The position numbers and the translations under genes were made by a program. Positions 1 to 8,004 of a stretch of DNA of 38,240 nt are shown in pieces. Below the pieces are notes generated by a model that was not told the origin of the DNA, searched no databases, and worked only from the letters and a program-made list of their open reading frames with translations. Positions within the stretch are counted from its first letter, which is position 1; every line of letters begins with the position of its first letter. Origin of the DNA: Acidimicrobiales bacterium (lineage in GTDB: Bacteria; Actinomycetota; Acidimicrobiia; Acidimicrobiales; JAKAVM01); the NCBI GenBank assembly GCA_027452005.1, contig DAIDHF010000024.1, positions 1 through 38,240 of the forward strand, written 5' to 3'.

Positions 1-299
1 ATTGCGTTATAGGCCACCTTCCCGGTTCTTCGGTCCCAGGCAACCACGGTCTCTCGCTGGTTGGTGATCCCGATCCCGGCCACTTGCCCGGCTAAGTCGC
101 CCAGTTTATCCGCGGTCTCTCTAAGGGTCTCTTGGACGAGGCGCCAGATCTCGTCGGGGTTGTGCTCGACCCAGCCCGACCGGGGGAAGAACTGGGTTAG
201 CTCCCTGTAGGCCATGGCGACGATTCGGTCATTGGTTGAGTCAAAGGCAACCGCCCTTACCCCGGTGGTCCCGGCGTCTATGGCAACTAAGACCGCCAC
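1..299 (-). CDS. glpK: Glycerol kinase, N-terminal part (truncated by window edge)
   Basis: This is the N-terminal 99 residues of an FGGY-family carbohydrate kinase, best matched to glycerol kinase, which phosphorylates glycerol to glycerol-3-phosphate in the cytoplasm. Visible motifs are the phosphate-binding loop AIDAGTTGVRAVAFD near the start, the segment FPRSGWVEHNPDEIW and the highly typical GITNQRETVVAWDRRTGK, which is diagnostic of the glycerol kinase branch. The start is a GTG at 299; a TAA stop lies immediately upstream in the same frame (302-300), so the gene cannot start further out. No strong Shine-Dalgarno is visible. The remainder lies beyond the left edge. It is divergent from nrdJ. 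Confidence 0.85.
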   Translation of the reverse strand, partial: MAVLVAIDAGTTGVRAVAFDSTNDRIVAMAYRELTQFFPRSGWVEHNPDEIWRLVQETLRETADKLGDLAGQVAGIGITNQRETVVAWDRRTGKVAYNA

Positions 300-571
300 T
301 TAGGCCTCACGGACAAACACGGAAAATCTGGACTAGTTGAACTCACTAGTAAGGTTATAGTTCACGGGTCCCAGAAACTCAACAAATCTGCCGGGCCGTC
401 CCGGCGTTCTGCTCTTAGATTTTTGAATTTCTTGAGAAGGTTCTTGGTCACAAGGCAAACAGGTCTGAGCAGAAATCCCTGGTCGCCAAAGTTTGCATAT
501 GAACATGTTTTGCAAACCTTCGCGAACGGGGTTCTAGCTGGAGGTTTGGGATGGGTGGACTCCAACAAACC
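300..571. other. Intergenic region between glpK and the nrdJ promoter, with an inverted repeat
   Basis: I see no convincing gene in this stretch; the short minus-strand reading frames here have no recognisable protein character. It holds a perfect 7-bp inverted repeat, GTTTGCA at 491-497 and TGCAAAC at 511-517, with a 13-bp spacer. This could be an operator for the divergent glycerol kinase gene or for a gene outside the window, but nothing ties it to a specific regulator. Confidence 0.4.
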
Positions 572-600
572 TTGACAAAACTGAATTACAGTAGTGTAAT
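572..600 (+). promoter_or_regulatory. Near-consensus sigma70-type promoter of nrdJ
   Basis: TTGACA at 572-577 is followed after exactly 17 bp by TGTAAT at 595-600, giving 6/6 and 5/6 matches to the primary sigma factor consensus. Transcription would start near 607, leaving a leader of about 77 nt before nrdJ. The -10 hexamer also forms the right arm of a 6-bp inverted repeat (ATTACA 585-590, TGTAAT 595-600). Confidence 0.65.
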
Positions 601-604
601 TGAC

Positions 605-649
605 CCACTATGTAGTGGTGTGGCTAGTTAGAGCCACAATATCTTGTGT
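605..649 (+). promoter_or_regulatory. Candidate NrdR operator region (two boxes)
   Basis: The sequence at 634-649, CCACAATATCTTGTGT, matches 14 of 16 positions of the NrdR box consensus acaCwAtATaTwGtgt as I recall it. A second palindrome, CCACTA-TG-TAGTGG at 605-618, lies just upstream, overlapping the predicted transcription start, and is a weaker match to the same consensus. NrdR is the nucleotide-sensing repressor of ribonucleotide reductase genes and usually binds paired boxes. Box position downstream of the -10 fits repression of nrdJ. No NrdR gene is in the window. Confidence 0.6.
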
Positions 650-683
650 TCCTGAGAGTTTAGAAAGGTTTTAGGGGAGCTTT

Positions 684-3600
684 ATGGCAATTGCACCAGA
701 ACAGCTTGGAATCGGCATCCGTCGATACTTTACGACGCGGGGAGTCCACCCCTATGACCAGGTGGAATGGGAGGTCCGGGACTCTAGGATCACCAACTAC
801 AAGGACAACTCGGTCGCCTTTGAGCAGTTAGGGGTCGAGGTTCCCAGCTCGTGGAGCCTGAATGCGACCAACATCTTGGCCCAGAAGTACTTTAGGGGGA
901 CCCCGGGGACCCCAGAGAGGGAAACCTCACTACGTCAGGTCGTAGACCGGGTCGTTGATACCATAACGTCCTGGGGGGTGAGTGACGGGTACTTTCAAGA
1001 CCAAGAAGAGGCCGAGGCGTTCTCTGACGAGCTAAAGCATCTAATAATTACCCAAAAGGCAGCCTTCAACTCTCCGGTCTGGTTCAACATCGGGGTAAAT
1101 GGGGTGCCCCAACAGGCCAGTGCGTGTTTTATCCTGGCCGTAGACGACTCGATGTCGTCGATCTTGAACTGGTACACCGAGGAGGGGACCATATTCAAAG
1201 GGGGATCGGGAGCCGGGATAAATCTGTCGGCTATCAGGTCGTCTAAGGAGGGGCTAAAGGGCGGAGGCACGGCCTCGGGACCGGTTAGTTTTATGCGTGG
1301 AGCCGACGCGTCTGCCGGGACGATCAAGTCCGGGGGCAAGACGAGGAGGGCAGCCAAGATGGTTATCCTCAACGTCGACCACCCAGACATTGAGGACTTT
1401 ATCTGGTGCAAGGCCACTGAAGAGCAAAAGGCCCGGGCCTTGGCCAGGGCCGGCTTTGACATGGACCTAGATGGTAAAGACAGCTTCTCGGTTCAGTATC
1501 AGAACGCCAACAACTCGGTCCGGGTGACAGACGAGTTCATGACCGCCGTGGTGGAAGACAAGGACTGGGACCTCAAGGCGGTAAAAGACTCCAGTGTGGT
1601 CGCAACGCTCCGGGCCCGTGAGCTGTTCCGGGAGATCTCCCAGGCTGCCTGGGAGTGTGCCGATCCCGGGATGCAGTTTGACACGACCATCAACCGGTGG
1701 CATACCACCCCCAACTCGGGACGGATAAATGCGAGTAACCCGTGCTCGGAGTACATGCACCTCGACAACTCGGCCTGTAATCTGGCCAGCTTGAACTTGG
1801 CCGAGTTCTTAGACGACAACGGGGTCTTTAGCACCGAGGGATTCAAGGGGGCTATCGAGGTAGTATTTTTAGCCCAGGAGATCCTGGTAGGCAATGCGGA
1901 TTACCCAACTCAAAAGATTGCTGAGAACTCGAGCAAGTTTCGCCAGCTCGGCCTGGGGTATGCAAATCTCGGGGCCCTACTCATGGCCCAGGGTCTTCCC
2001 TATGACTCCAACGAGGGCCGGGCTTGGGCGGCGTCTATCACGGCCCTCATGACCGGGCACGCGTACTATGTGTCTGCGCGCACGGCTGCCCGAATGGGTC
2101 CCTTTAGTGGGTACTACGAAAACTCGACGGCCACCTTAGACGTGCTCAAGATGCACCGAGCCGAGGCCTCTAAGATCGACGAAGAGAAGGTCCCGACTTA
2201 CTTGCTATCGGCCGCCCAAGAGGCCTGGGATATGGCAGTTGAGACGAGTGAGTTGTACGGGGTTCGCAACTCCCAGGCCACGGTTCTGGCCCCAACTGGA
2301 TGCTTGGTGGGAGGGACCCTGGTCCCGACCGAACGGGGACTGGTCCGGCTAGGGTCCCTCGGGAACCCGGTTGGTGACCAGTGGCAGGATCTTCAGACAG
2401 TTGTCCAGACAGACCACGGACCTCGTGAGGCCACGAAGTTTTATCTCAACGGGGTAGAGCCAGTGGTGAGCGTGGTTACCAGCCAGGGATATTCTATTAA
2501 GGGGACCACGCGACACCAGATAAAGGTTGTTGACCCGGTTTCGGGCGAGTGGTCATGGAGACGCTTTAGTGACATCCGTCACGGCGACCTGGTTCCGTTA
2601 GCTCTCAACCAGCTTGTGGGGGGTTCCAATCGGGTACCCCTGCCACCTCTCGACGAGGCCTTCTGGACCGGGGAAAGTCACGCTAGTGCCCCCCGGGAGA
2701 TGACCCCGGAGCTAGGCGAGCTGGTTGGATACTTCATGGGTGACGGATCTCTTCACGCTCGGGGACTTCGATTTCGTGTTACCTCCGAGGATTTCGATGT
2801 GGTTGAAAGATTGGAATACCTCGTCAAGGAGTGCTTCGGGTTGGCGACCAAGGTAACCCCAAGGAGCGGGTACACCGAGGTGCGCGTGGACTCGGTTCGC
2901 GTCGTGCTTTGGTGGGAGGCATGTGGGTTTGCCAAGCTGTCTCCAGTCGAGGGCCAGAAAGGAACGCGATACACGGCACACGTTCCCAATGCGGTCTTGT
3001 ACTCCAACAGTCCCGAGGTTTACGCCGGTTTCCTCCGAGGGCTTTACGAGGCCAACGGTGACACGTCAGGGGGCTATCCCACGCTCAAGAACACCTCCAT
3101 GGATCTGGTCAATGACGTACAATCTATACTCTTGGCTCTCGGGTTTCCGTCAAACAAGACGGTAGCTGACAAGAGAACTGGCTCGGGACGGGCCCCGGTG
3201 GGATCTCTTAGATTGTTGAACCCGTCTTACAACGAGTCCTGGCGTGATCGGGTCGGATTTATTGGGGGACGTAAGAACGCCGGGATTCACGTTACTCACG
3301 ACCAACCAGGAGGTCGCAAGGACTATATCCCGGTCACCGGTGACCACGTGGATCGGTTGGTCTCCGAGAATAGTTCCATGGAAAAGACACTCCTCTCGGA
3401 AATAGCGCGGGGACGAGTAAGTCGCGAACTAGCCACGAGACTTTTTCATGAGACCGGCGACGCAGAGCTAGAGCACCTTCTCGGGTTCTTCTATGACAGG
3501 GTCGATCTGGCCGAGCTTGGCGACGAGGAGGCCACATACGATATCTCGGTGCCCGACAACGTCACCTATCTCGCTAACGGGTTTGTAAGCCACAACACGA

Positions 3601-4832
3601 TTGGCCTCTTGATGGACTGTGACACGACCGGGATCGAACCTGACCTGGGACTTGTCAAGACCAAGAAGCTGGTAGGTGGCGGTACGATGTCTATTGTCAA
3701 TCAGACCGTTCCCAGGGCCTTGGAGAACCTCGGATACTCCCCGGCCCAAACCCAGGAGATCGTGGACTTCATCAACGAGAACAACACTATTGTCGGGGCT
3801 CCCGGGCTGAACCCGGAGCACCTGGCCGTGTTTGCCTGTTCAATGGGAGACAACGTTATCCACCATATGGGTCACATCAAGATGATGTCAGCTGTCCAGC
3901 CGTTCATCTCGGGAGCCATATCCAAAACGGTCAACCTTCCCGAAGATGTCACGGTAGAAGACGTCGAGGAGGCCCACATCGAGGCCTGGAAGCTAGGACT
4001 AAAGGCTATTGCGATATATAGGGACAACTGCAAGGTTGGCCAACCACTCTCGACGACCAAAAAGGACGGGGACACCCAGGACTATTTCGGTGCTCAAGGA
4101 CGCGACCCGGAACTCGCCCGACGGGTCGAGGAACTCGAAAGGCAGCTCACGACCGAGGTGGCCGTCAAGCGACCTATCCGTGAGAGACTCCCGCGGCGAC
4201 GTAGGTCTTCAACGTTTCACTTCAGGGTGGCCGACTGCGAGGGGTATGTAACGGTTGGCGAGTACGAGGATGGACGACCGGGCGAAGTCTTCATGAAGGT
4301 GTCCAAGCAGGGCTCCACTCTGGCCGGGATCATGGACGCGTTTTCAATTGCCGTTAGCCTGGGTCTCCAACACGGGGTCCCCCTGGCCACGTTCGTACGA
4401 AAGTACACCAACATGCGCTTTGAGCCCTACGGGATGACCGATGACAACGATCTCCGCCTGGCCACGAGTCTGGTCGACTACATCTTCCGGCGCCTGGCCG
4501 TGGACTATCTGAGCCAATCCGAACGGGCAGATCTCGGGATCTTGACTAACCAAGAGCGCACCCAGCAGACCCTACCCGGGGTAGATGAGGCCACGGCCAC
4601 CAACGTGGGCAAGCTCGACGGGGGTCTAGGAGACAGTCCACGCCCCGGTGGCGGCGACGAAAGTCGCCGGGACCGGTCAATCACCAAGACCCCACAGTCG
4701 GACTCTGGTCAGGTGCGCCCGACACCCCAGGCAAGTGATGCTCCATACTGTTATCAGTGCGGGAATGTCATGCAACGGGCCGGGTCGTGTTATGTGTGTC
4801 CGGCCTGCGGGAGCACGAGTGGGTGCTCTTAG
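684..4832 (+). CDS. nrdJ: Adenosylcobalamin-dependent (class II) ribonucleotide reductase with intein
   Basis: The enzyme reduces ribonucleotides to deoxyribonucleotides using adenosylcobalamin as radical source. The 1382-residue reading frame contains a 432-residue intein (residues 540-971), leaving about 950 residues after splicing, normal for NrdJ. Visible hallmarks are the active-site region NPCSEYMHLDNSACNLASLNL starting near residue 352, with Cys354. The junction is LAPTG / TIGLLMDCDTTGIEPD, and the C-terminal domain includes VSKQGSTLAGIMDAFS. A C-terminal Cys-rich tail (CYQCGN...CYVCPACGS) fits a zinc ribbon, and the terminal Cys may serve as redox shuttle. The ATG at 684 is preceded by AGGGGAG at 673-679, 4 nt away. 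The promoter and NrdR-like boxes lie upstream. I looked for a cobalamin riboswitch in the leader and did not recognise one. Confidence 0.95.
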   Translation: MAIAPEQLGIGIRRYFTTRGVHPYDQVEWEVRDSRITNYKDNSVAFEQLGVEVPSSWSLNATNILAQKYFRGTPGTPERETSLRQVVDRVVDTITSWGVSDGYFQDQEEAEAFSDELKHLIITQKAAFNSPVWFNIGVNGVPQQASACFILAVDDSMSSILNWYTEEGTIFKGGSGAGINLSAIRSSKEGLKGGGTASGPVSFMRGADASAGTIKSGGKTRRAAKMVILNVDHPDIEDFIWCKATEEQKARALARAGFDMDLDGKDSFSVQYQNANNSVRVTDEFMTAVVEDKDWDLKAVKDSSVVATLRARELFREISQAAWECADPGMQFDTTINRWHTTPNSGRINASNPCSEYMHLDNSACNLASLNLAEFLDDNGVFSTEGFKGAIEVVFLAQEILVGNADYPTQKIAENSSKFRQLGLGYANLGALLMAQGLPYDSNEGRAWAASITALMTGHAYYVSARTAARMGPFSGYYENSTATLDVLKMHRAEASKIDEEKVPTYLLSAAQEAWDMAVETSELYGVRNSQATVLAPTGCLVGGTLVPTERGLVRLGSLGNPVGDQWQDLQTVVQTDHGPREATKFYLNGVEPVVSVVTSQGYSIKGTTRHQIKVVDPVSGEWSWRRFSDIRHGDLVPLALNQLVGGSNRVPLPPLDEAFWTGESHASAPREMTPELGELVGYFMGDGSLHARGLRFRVTSEDFDVVERLEYLVKECFGLATKVTPRSGYTEVRVDSVRVVLWWEACGFAKLSPVEGQKGTRYTAHVPNAVLYSNSPEVYAGFLRGLYEANGDTSGGYPTLKNTSMDLVNDVQSILLALGFPSNKTVADKRTGSGRAPVGSLRLLNPSYNESWRDRVGFIGGRKNAGIHVTHDQPGGRKDYIPVTGDHVDRLVSENSSMEKTLLSEIARGRVSRELATRLFHETGDAELEHLLGFFYDRVDLAELGDEEATYDISVPDNVTYLANGFVSHNTIGLLMDCDTTGIEPDLGLVKTKKLVGGGTMSIVNQTVPRALENLGYSPAQTQEIVDFINENNTIVGAPGLNPEHLAVFACSMGDNVIHHMGHIKMMSAVQPFISGAISKTVNLPEDVTVEDVEEAHIEAWKLGLKAIAIYRDNCKVGQPLSTTKKDGDTQDYFGAQGRDPELARRVEELERQLTTEVAVKRPIRERLPRRRRSSTFHFRVADCEGYVTVGEYEDGRPGEVFMKVSKQGSTLAGIMDAFSIAVSLGLQHGVPLATFVRKYTNMRFEPYGMTDDNDLRLATSLVDYIFRRLAVDYLSQSERADLGILTNQERTQQTLPGVDEATATNVGKLDGGLGDSPRPGGGDESRRDRSITKTPQSDSGQVRPTPQASDAPYCYQCGNVMQRAGSCYVCPACGSTSGCS
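2301..3596 (+). mobile_element. Intein inside NrdJ, with LAGLIDADG endonuclease region
   Basis: This is an in-frame protein-splicing element of 432 residues. It starts at Cys540 (CLVGGTLVPTERG, splicing block A) and ends ...GFVSHN with Thr as the first C-extein residue. Block B is visible as GTTRHQIKV (TxxH), and block F as ATYDISVPDNVTYLANGF. Two LAGLIDADG-like helices are present: LVGYFMGDG around residues 681-688, with the catalytic-position Asp687, and LRGLYEANG around residues 784-792, where the corresponding position is Asn791 rather than Asp. The insertion splits a highly conserved motif (APTG/TIGLL), as expected of an intein. The splicing residues (Cys1, block B Thr and His, terminal His-Asn, Thr+1) are intact, so splicing is expected; endonuclease activity is doubtful. 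Confidence 0.93.
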
Positions 4833-4879
4833 GCCGTCTCGGACTAGTTAGTTCGGTCACCACGCGTTAGGGGGTCCCG

Positions 4880-6196
4880 GTGTTCCACGTTACCGGGTCC
4901 TGGTTAGTTGGAATATCGGTGGCCATTTTCGTGGCCACCTTGGCCCTGGTCGTTCTGCGCCCACGAGGTCTGTCGATCGGGACAAGTGCTACCGGGGGAG
5001 CCCTGGTCGCACTTGTCGTCGGGGTAGTTCAAGTTTCCAACCTAAAGAGCGTTTGGGAAATCGTTTGGAACCCAACGGTCACCTTCGTGGCCCTGATCGT
5101 GATCTCACTAATTATGGACCGGGCCGGGTTCTTCAAGTGGGCCGCCCTACACCTACTGGCCAGGTCCCGGGGGAGCGTCTCTCGGGCTTTCGTCTATCAG
5201 ATGGTACTCGGGGCCCTGGTTGCGTCTTTGTTTGCAAACGACGGGGCGGCCTTGATCTTGACTCCGATTGTGTACCACCAGATGACCGAGTTGGGTGTTG
5301 AACGCAAGAAGGCCCTCCCCTTTGTAATGGCGGCCGGGTTTATTGCCGACACCACCTCTATCCCGTTCGTGGTTTCCAATCTGGTCAACATTATTAGCGC
5401 GAACTACTTTCATGTTGGTTTTGTGTCCTATGCCAAGGTAATGGCCCCGGTAGACCTGGTCGCCTTTGCGTCAAGCGTGTTGGTCCTGTGGGTCTTCTAC
5501 CGCCACTCGATGCCCAAAGACCTAGACGTGTCGGCTATCTCAAAACCGTCAAGTGCTATTGTTGACGGGTCCCTGTTTAGATTTGGGCTCGCTTTGATCG
5601 GGATAATCTCGATAGGATATATCCTGTCTGAACCGCTCAGGTTTCCAGTCTCCATACCGGCCTCGGCGTGTGCCGTGGCCTTTGTGGTTGTTGCTGGTCG
5701 GTCCCAGGTCGTATCTGTTAGAGACATTACAAGACGGGCCCCGTGGAATATCGTGGTCTTCTCGGTCGGGATGTACCTGGTCGTCTACGGGTTATTCAAT
5801 GCCGGTCTCACGGCGGGGTTGTCCAAGGGCCTTATACACGCAAGTCATCTCGGACTCCTCCCGGCTACCTTGATAGGGGGATTTGCAACTGCCGGTCTGT
5901 CAGCGGTTATGAACAACCTGCCAGCTACGTTGGTAGGGTCCCTGTCAATTCACGGGGCTCATCTCCACGGGCTGGCTCGTACGGCGTTTATATACGCCAA
6001 CGTGGTCGGGGCCGATCTGGGACCCAAGTTCACCCCGCTTGGGTCCCTGGCGACCCTGTTGTGGTTACACGTCCTTGAAACTAGAGGGGTAAAAATTACC
6101 TGGAGGGCCTACACGCGCCAGGGGATTATCTTGACGGTCCCGGTTTTGGCAGTCACCCTAGTTGGACTGGTCGGTTGGCTTGAAATAGTTCGGTAA
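4880..6196 (+). CDS. arsB: Arsenite efflux pump membrane protein ArsB
   Basis: A 438-residue polytopic inner-membrane protein of the ArsB family, which extrudes arsenite (and antimonite) using the proton motive force or together with an ArsA ATPase. Family motifs include ANDGAALILTPIV (about residues 115-127), GFIADTTSIPFVVSNLVNII, GMYLVVYGLFNAGLT, MNNLPATLVGSLSI and ANVVGADLGPKFTPLGSLAT. These closely follow the sequence of enterobacterial ArsB. Length is typical. The start is GTG at 4880 with TTAGGGGG just upstream. It lies 47 bp after nrdJ on the same strand, so read-through is possible. No arsR, arsA or arsC is next to it, which is unusual for an ars gene. Confidence 0.9.
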   Translation: MFHVTGSWLVGISVAIFVATLALVVLRPRGLSIGTSATGGALVALVVGVVQVSNLKSVWEIVWNPTVTFVALIVISLIMDRAGFFKWAALHLLARSRGSVSRAFVYQMVLGALVASLFANDGAALILTPIVYHQMTELGVERKKALPFVMAAGFIADTTSIPFVVSNLVNIISANYFHVGFVSYAKVMAPVDLVAFASSVLVLWVFYRHSMPKDLDVSAISKPSSAIVDGSLFRFGLALIGIISIGYILSEPLRFPVSIPASACAVAFVVVAGRSQVVSVRDITRRAPWNIVVFSVGMYLVVYGLFNAGLTAGLSKGLIHASHLGLLPATLIGGFATAGLSAVMNNLPATLVGSLSIHGAHLHGLARTAFIYANVVGADLGPKFTPLGSLATLLWLHVLETRGVKITWRAYTRQGIILTVPVLAVTLVGLVGWLEIVR

Positions 6197-6244
6197 TATT
6201 TGGAACTGAGACACTTTGGTTGTCTAATTTATTAGGATATAGTC

Positions 6245-6916
6245 ATGAAGGAGGGAGCCAGAGAGAGCTACTTGACGAGTGGGGTCGCGAGTGTGTTGAT
6301 AGTTGAAGACCATCAGATGGTCTGCGAAGGGCTGACCAACCTGTTCAATGGTGAGCCCGACTTTGAGGTAGTTGCAACCGCAAATGATTTGGCCTCTGGT
6401 CGCAACTTGGCTCGCGAGACCCGTCCCGATGTTGCAATTGTTGACTACATGTTACCGTCGGTCAACGGCGTTGTGGTCGGGGAGGCAATTGTAGATGTGA
6501 GTCCTGAGACCTGCTTGATCATGCTAACAGGCGAGCCCACAAAGAGTTCCTTCTTGTTGGCCATGGAGGCGGGTTTTAAGGGATATGTTCCCAAGCAGTC
6601 CTCATCAAACAATCTTCTCGACGCAGTTAGATGCGTGCTAAAAGGTGGAGCGTTCGTGCCTCAAGAGTTACTCGTGGCCCTCCTGCCCCATTTCAAGACA
6701 AATCATCATAAACTCGGAAGTGATCTCACCCCAAAAGAGATTAGCATTTTGGAGTCGTTGGCTGAGGGCAAATCTGCCCACGAGATCGCCCTGGACCAGA
6801 CCGTGAGTATTCACACGGTGAGAAATCATATCCAGAACACCCTGACCAAGCTTGGTGCACACTCTCAACTCCAGGCCGTCGTCATCGCCCAGAGCGAACG
6901 CATTATACCCAAATGA
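6245..6916 (+). CDS. Response regulator, NarL/FixJ family (REC + LuxR-type HTH)
   Basis: A 223-residue two-component response regulator. The receiver domain spans about residues 15-135, with acidic pocket Glu21-Asp22, the phosphoacceptor Asp67 in VAIVDYMLP, a Thr in LTGE and the conserved Lys in YVPKQSS. The LuxR-type DNA-binding domain follows (about 155-215): LTPKEISILESLAEGKSAHEIALD...SIHTVRNHIQNTLTKLGAHSQLQAV. It acts as a DNA-binding transcription factor on phosphorylation by a histidine kinase, which is not in this window, so it is an orphan here. The first 14 residues before the receiver are extra, so a later start is possible, although AGGA lies 8-9 nt before this ATG. A decayed copy of its 3' end lies at 8005-8038. 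Confidence 0.88.
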   Translation: MKEGARESYLTSGVASVLIVEDHQMVCEGLTNLFNGEPDFEVVATANDLASGRNLARETRPDVAIVDYMLPSVNGVVVGEAIVDVSPETCLIMLTGEPTKSSFLLAMEAGFKGYVPKQSSSNNLLDAVRCVLKGGAFVPQELLVALLPHFKTNHHKLGSDLTPKEISILESLAEGKSAHEIALDQTVSIHTVRNHIQNTLTKLGAHSQLQAVVIAQSERIIPK

Positions 6917-6920
6917 TCTA
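6886..6920 (+). repeat. Direct repeat, copy 1: 3' end of the response regulator gene
   Basis: This 35-bp stretch encodes the C-terminus QSERIIPK plus stop. It has a diverged second copy at 8005-8038 (about 83% identity with one 1-bp gap), on the far side of the XRE/nucleotidyltransferase module. Confidence 0.6.
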
Positions 6921-7001
6921 GGGTGAACTACTCCCAGGCCAAGGTCGGGTGGATATTGTGATAGGCGACCAGGGCTTCATGAAGTTTAGCCAGGAATAAG
7001 C

Positions 7002-7030
7002 TGGTATAGTTAGTAGATAAGCTAACTATA
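7002..7030 (+). promoter_or_regulatory. Extended -10 promoter overlapping a 9-bp inverted repeat (likely XRE operator)
   Basis: TGGTATAGT at 7002-7010 reads as an extended -10 element. It overlaps the left arm of a perfect inverted repeat, TATAGTTAG (7005-7013) and CTAACTATA (7022-7030), with an 8-bp spacer. The repeat lies 22 bp before the XRE regulator start, in the position expected of an autoregulatory operator. The assignment to XRE is inferred from position. Confidence 0.5.
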
Positions 7031-7051
7031 GATAATAAGGAGTAATGCGAG

Positions 7052-7438
7052 ATGCCTCCAGGACTAAAGAGAGCCCCGAGTTATCCCACACTTGCGGCAC
7101 AGACAATTGCCCAATCCCGCCTGGGGGCCAGGTTGACCCAGAAAGAGTTGGCCGAGACTCTTGGCACCAAGGCATCAGTTATCTCAGCATATGAAAATGG
7201 CCGGATTGATCCAACGGTTGGAACATTAGAACGCATCGTCAGGGCATGTGGCATGACCTTGAAGTTGTCGACGGAGATGACCCCACAATCACGTAAGGCA
7301 CGGATGTTGGAAGTACGTGCTCGCTGGAAGGCCGCGAGTGAGAGTGGTGAGCAGTGGCGAGGCAAGCCACCTATAATGCCCGGCTTCCAAGAACAAGCGC
7401 TTTTAGTCTTCAAGGGTGTAAAGAAATCTCCAGGATGA
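7052..7438 (+). CDS. XRE-family HTH regulator, probable antitoxin-like partner
   Basis: A 128-residue protein with a classical Cro/C1 helix-turn-helix at about residues 15-70: RLTQKELAETLGTKASVI followed by SAYENGRIDPTVGTLERIV. The rest is basic and of unknown function (MLEVRARWKAASESGEQW). The ATG at 7052 is preceded by AAGGAG at 7037-7042, 9 nt away. It overlaps the next gene by the ATGA arrangement at 7435-7438, so the two are translationally coupled. Pairing of an XRE protein with a nucleotidyltransferase is a known arrangement in toxin-antitoxin-like modules, with the XRE protein repressing its own promoter; here the inverted repeat at 7005-7030 would be its site. Confidence 0.75.
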   Translation: MPPGLKRAPSYPTLAAQTIAQSRLGARLTQKELAETLGTKASVISAYENGRIDPTVGTLERIVRACGMTLKLSTEMTPQSRKARMLEVRARWKAASESGEQWRGKPPIMPGFQEQALLVFKGVKKSPG

Positions 7439-7965
7439 AACCCGCCTATGAAAATCCCCAACACAATATCCAGATTTTCAAAGAGGTGTTTGAGTCTGCC
7501 GGGTTGGATTGGTCAGTCATTGGAGGAATTGCCGCCATAGCAGCCCGGGCAAAAAAGAGAGAGACCGTTGATGTCGACTTTGTGGTCTCTGAGCTCAAAG
7601 ACCTCGAGGTACGGCTTCGAAGCACGACTAATCCGAATAAGTTTCGGATACTAACCGAGCGCGATGGTACCGCGTATTTGATCCAGGGAGAGACCTCGGA
7701 TGGGATGCACTTTGACATTTACATTGCGGGGACTGACTTTGAGCGAGCAGTCTTGGAAACATCAGACACTGATCATATAGCCTCACCAGAAGCAATTATT
7801 GTCTACAAGCTCATGGCGATGAGACCTCAGGATGTTGACGACATCAGATCTATTTTACTGGCACATCCAGACATGAAGGGGTTGGACAAGAAGTTCCTAG
7901 ACTACTGGATTGAATCTTGCGGGGTAACCCGTGAATGGAAGACCATAGTCTCGTCGAGCAAGTAG
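7435..7965 (+). CDS. Nucleotidyltransferase-fold protein (AbiEii/MNT-like), probable toxin partner
   Basis: A 176-residue protein with the minimal nucleotidyltransferase signature: VIGGIAAIAARAKKRETVDV gives Gly30-Gly31, then Arg42-Glu43-Thr44 and metal-binding acids Asp46 and Asp48. A later region (SPEAIIVYKLMAMRPQDVDDI) resembles the helix commonly found in AbiEii and related proteins. Such proteins transfer nucleotides to RNA or protein targets and act as toxins in some toxin-antitoxin or phage-defence systems; others have unknown roles. I chose ATG 7435 over an upstream ATG at 7354 because 7435 overlaps the XRE stop as ATGA, and the upstream extension lies entirely within the XRE gene. 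A weak hairpin (CAAGTA 7959-7964, TACTTG 7975-7980) overlaps its stop. Confidence 0.75.
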   Translation: MKPAYENPQHNIQIFKEVFESAGLDWSVIGGIAAIAARAKKRETVDVDFVVSELKDLEVRLRSTTNPNKFRILTERDGTAYLIQGETSDGMHFDIYIAGTDFERAVLETSDTDHIASPEAIIVYKLMAMRPQDVDDIRSILLAHPDMKGLDKKFLDYWIESCGVTREWKTIVSSSK

Positions 7966-8004
7966 ATAGCTTTTTACTTGTTGGTCGTTTTAGGTACTCA
8001 CCAC

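Noticed and set aside
333-568. Two short minus-strand reading frames in the glpK-nrdJ gap
   Set aside because: Low-complexity, unlike any protein I know, no ribosome binding site, and mutually overlapping in different frames.
601-683. Cobalamin riboswitch in the nrdJ leader
   Set aside because: The leader is only about 77 nt, too short for the aptamer, and no B12-box-like sequence was recognised. The same search before the radical SAM gene was also negative.
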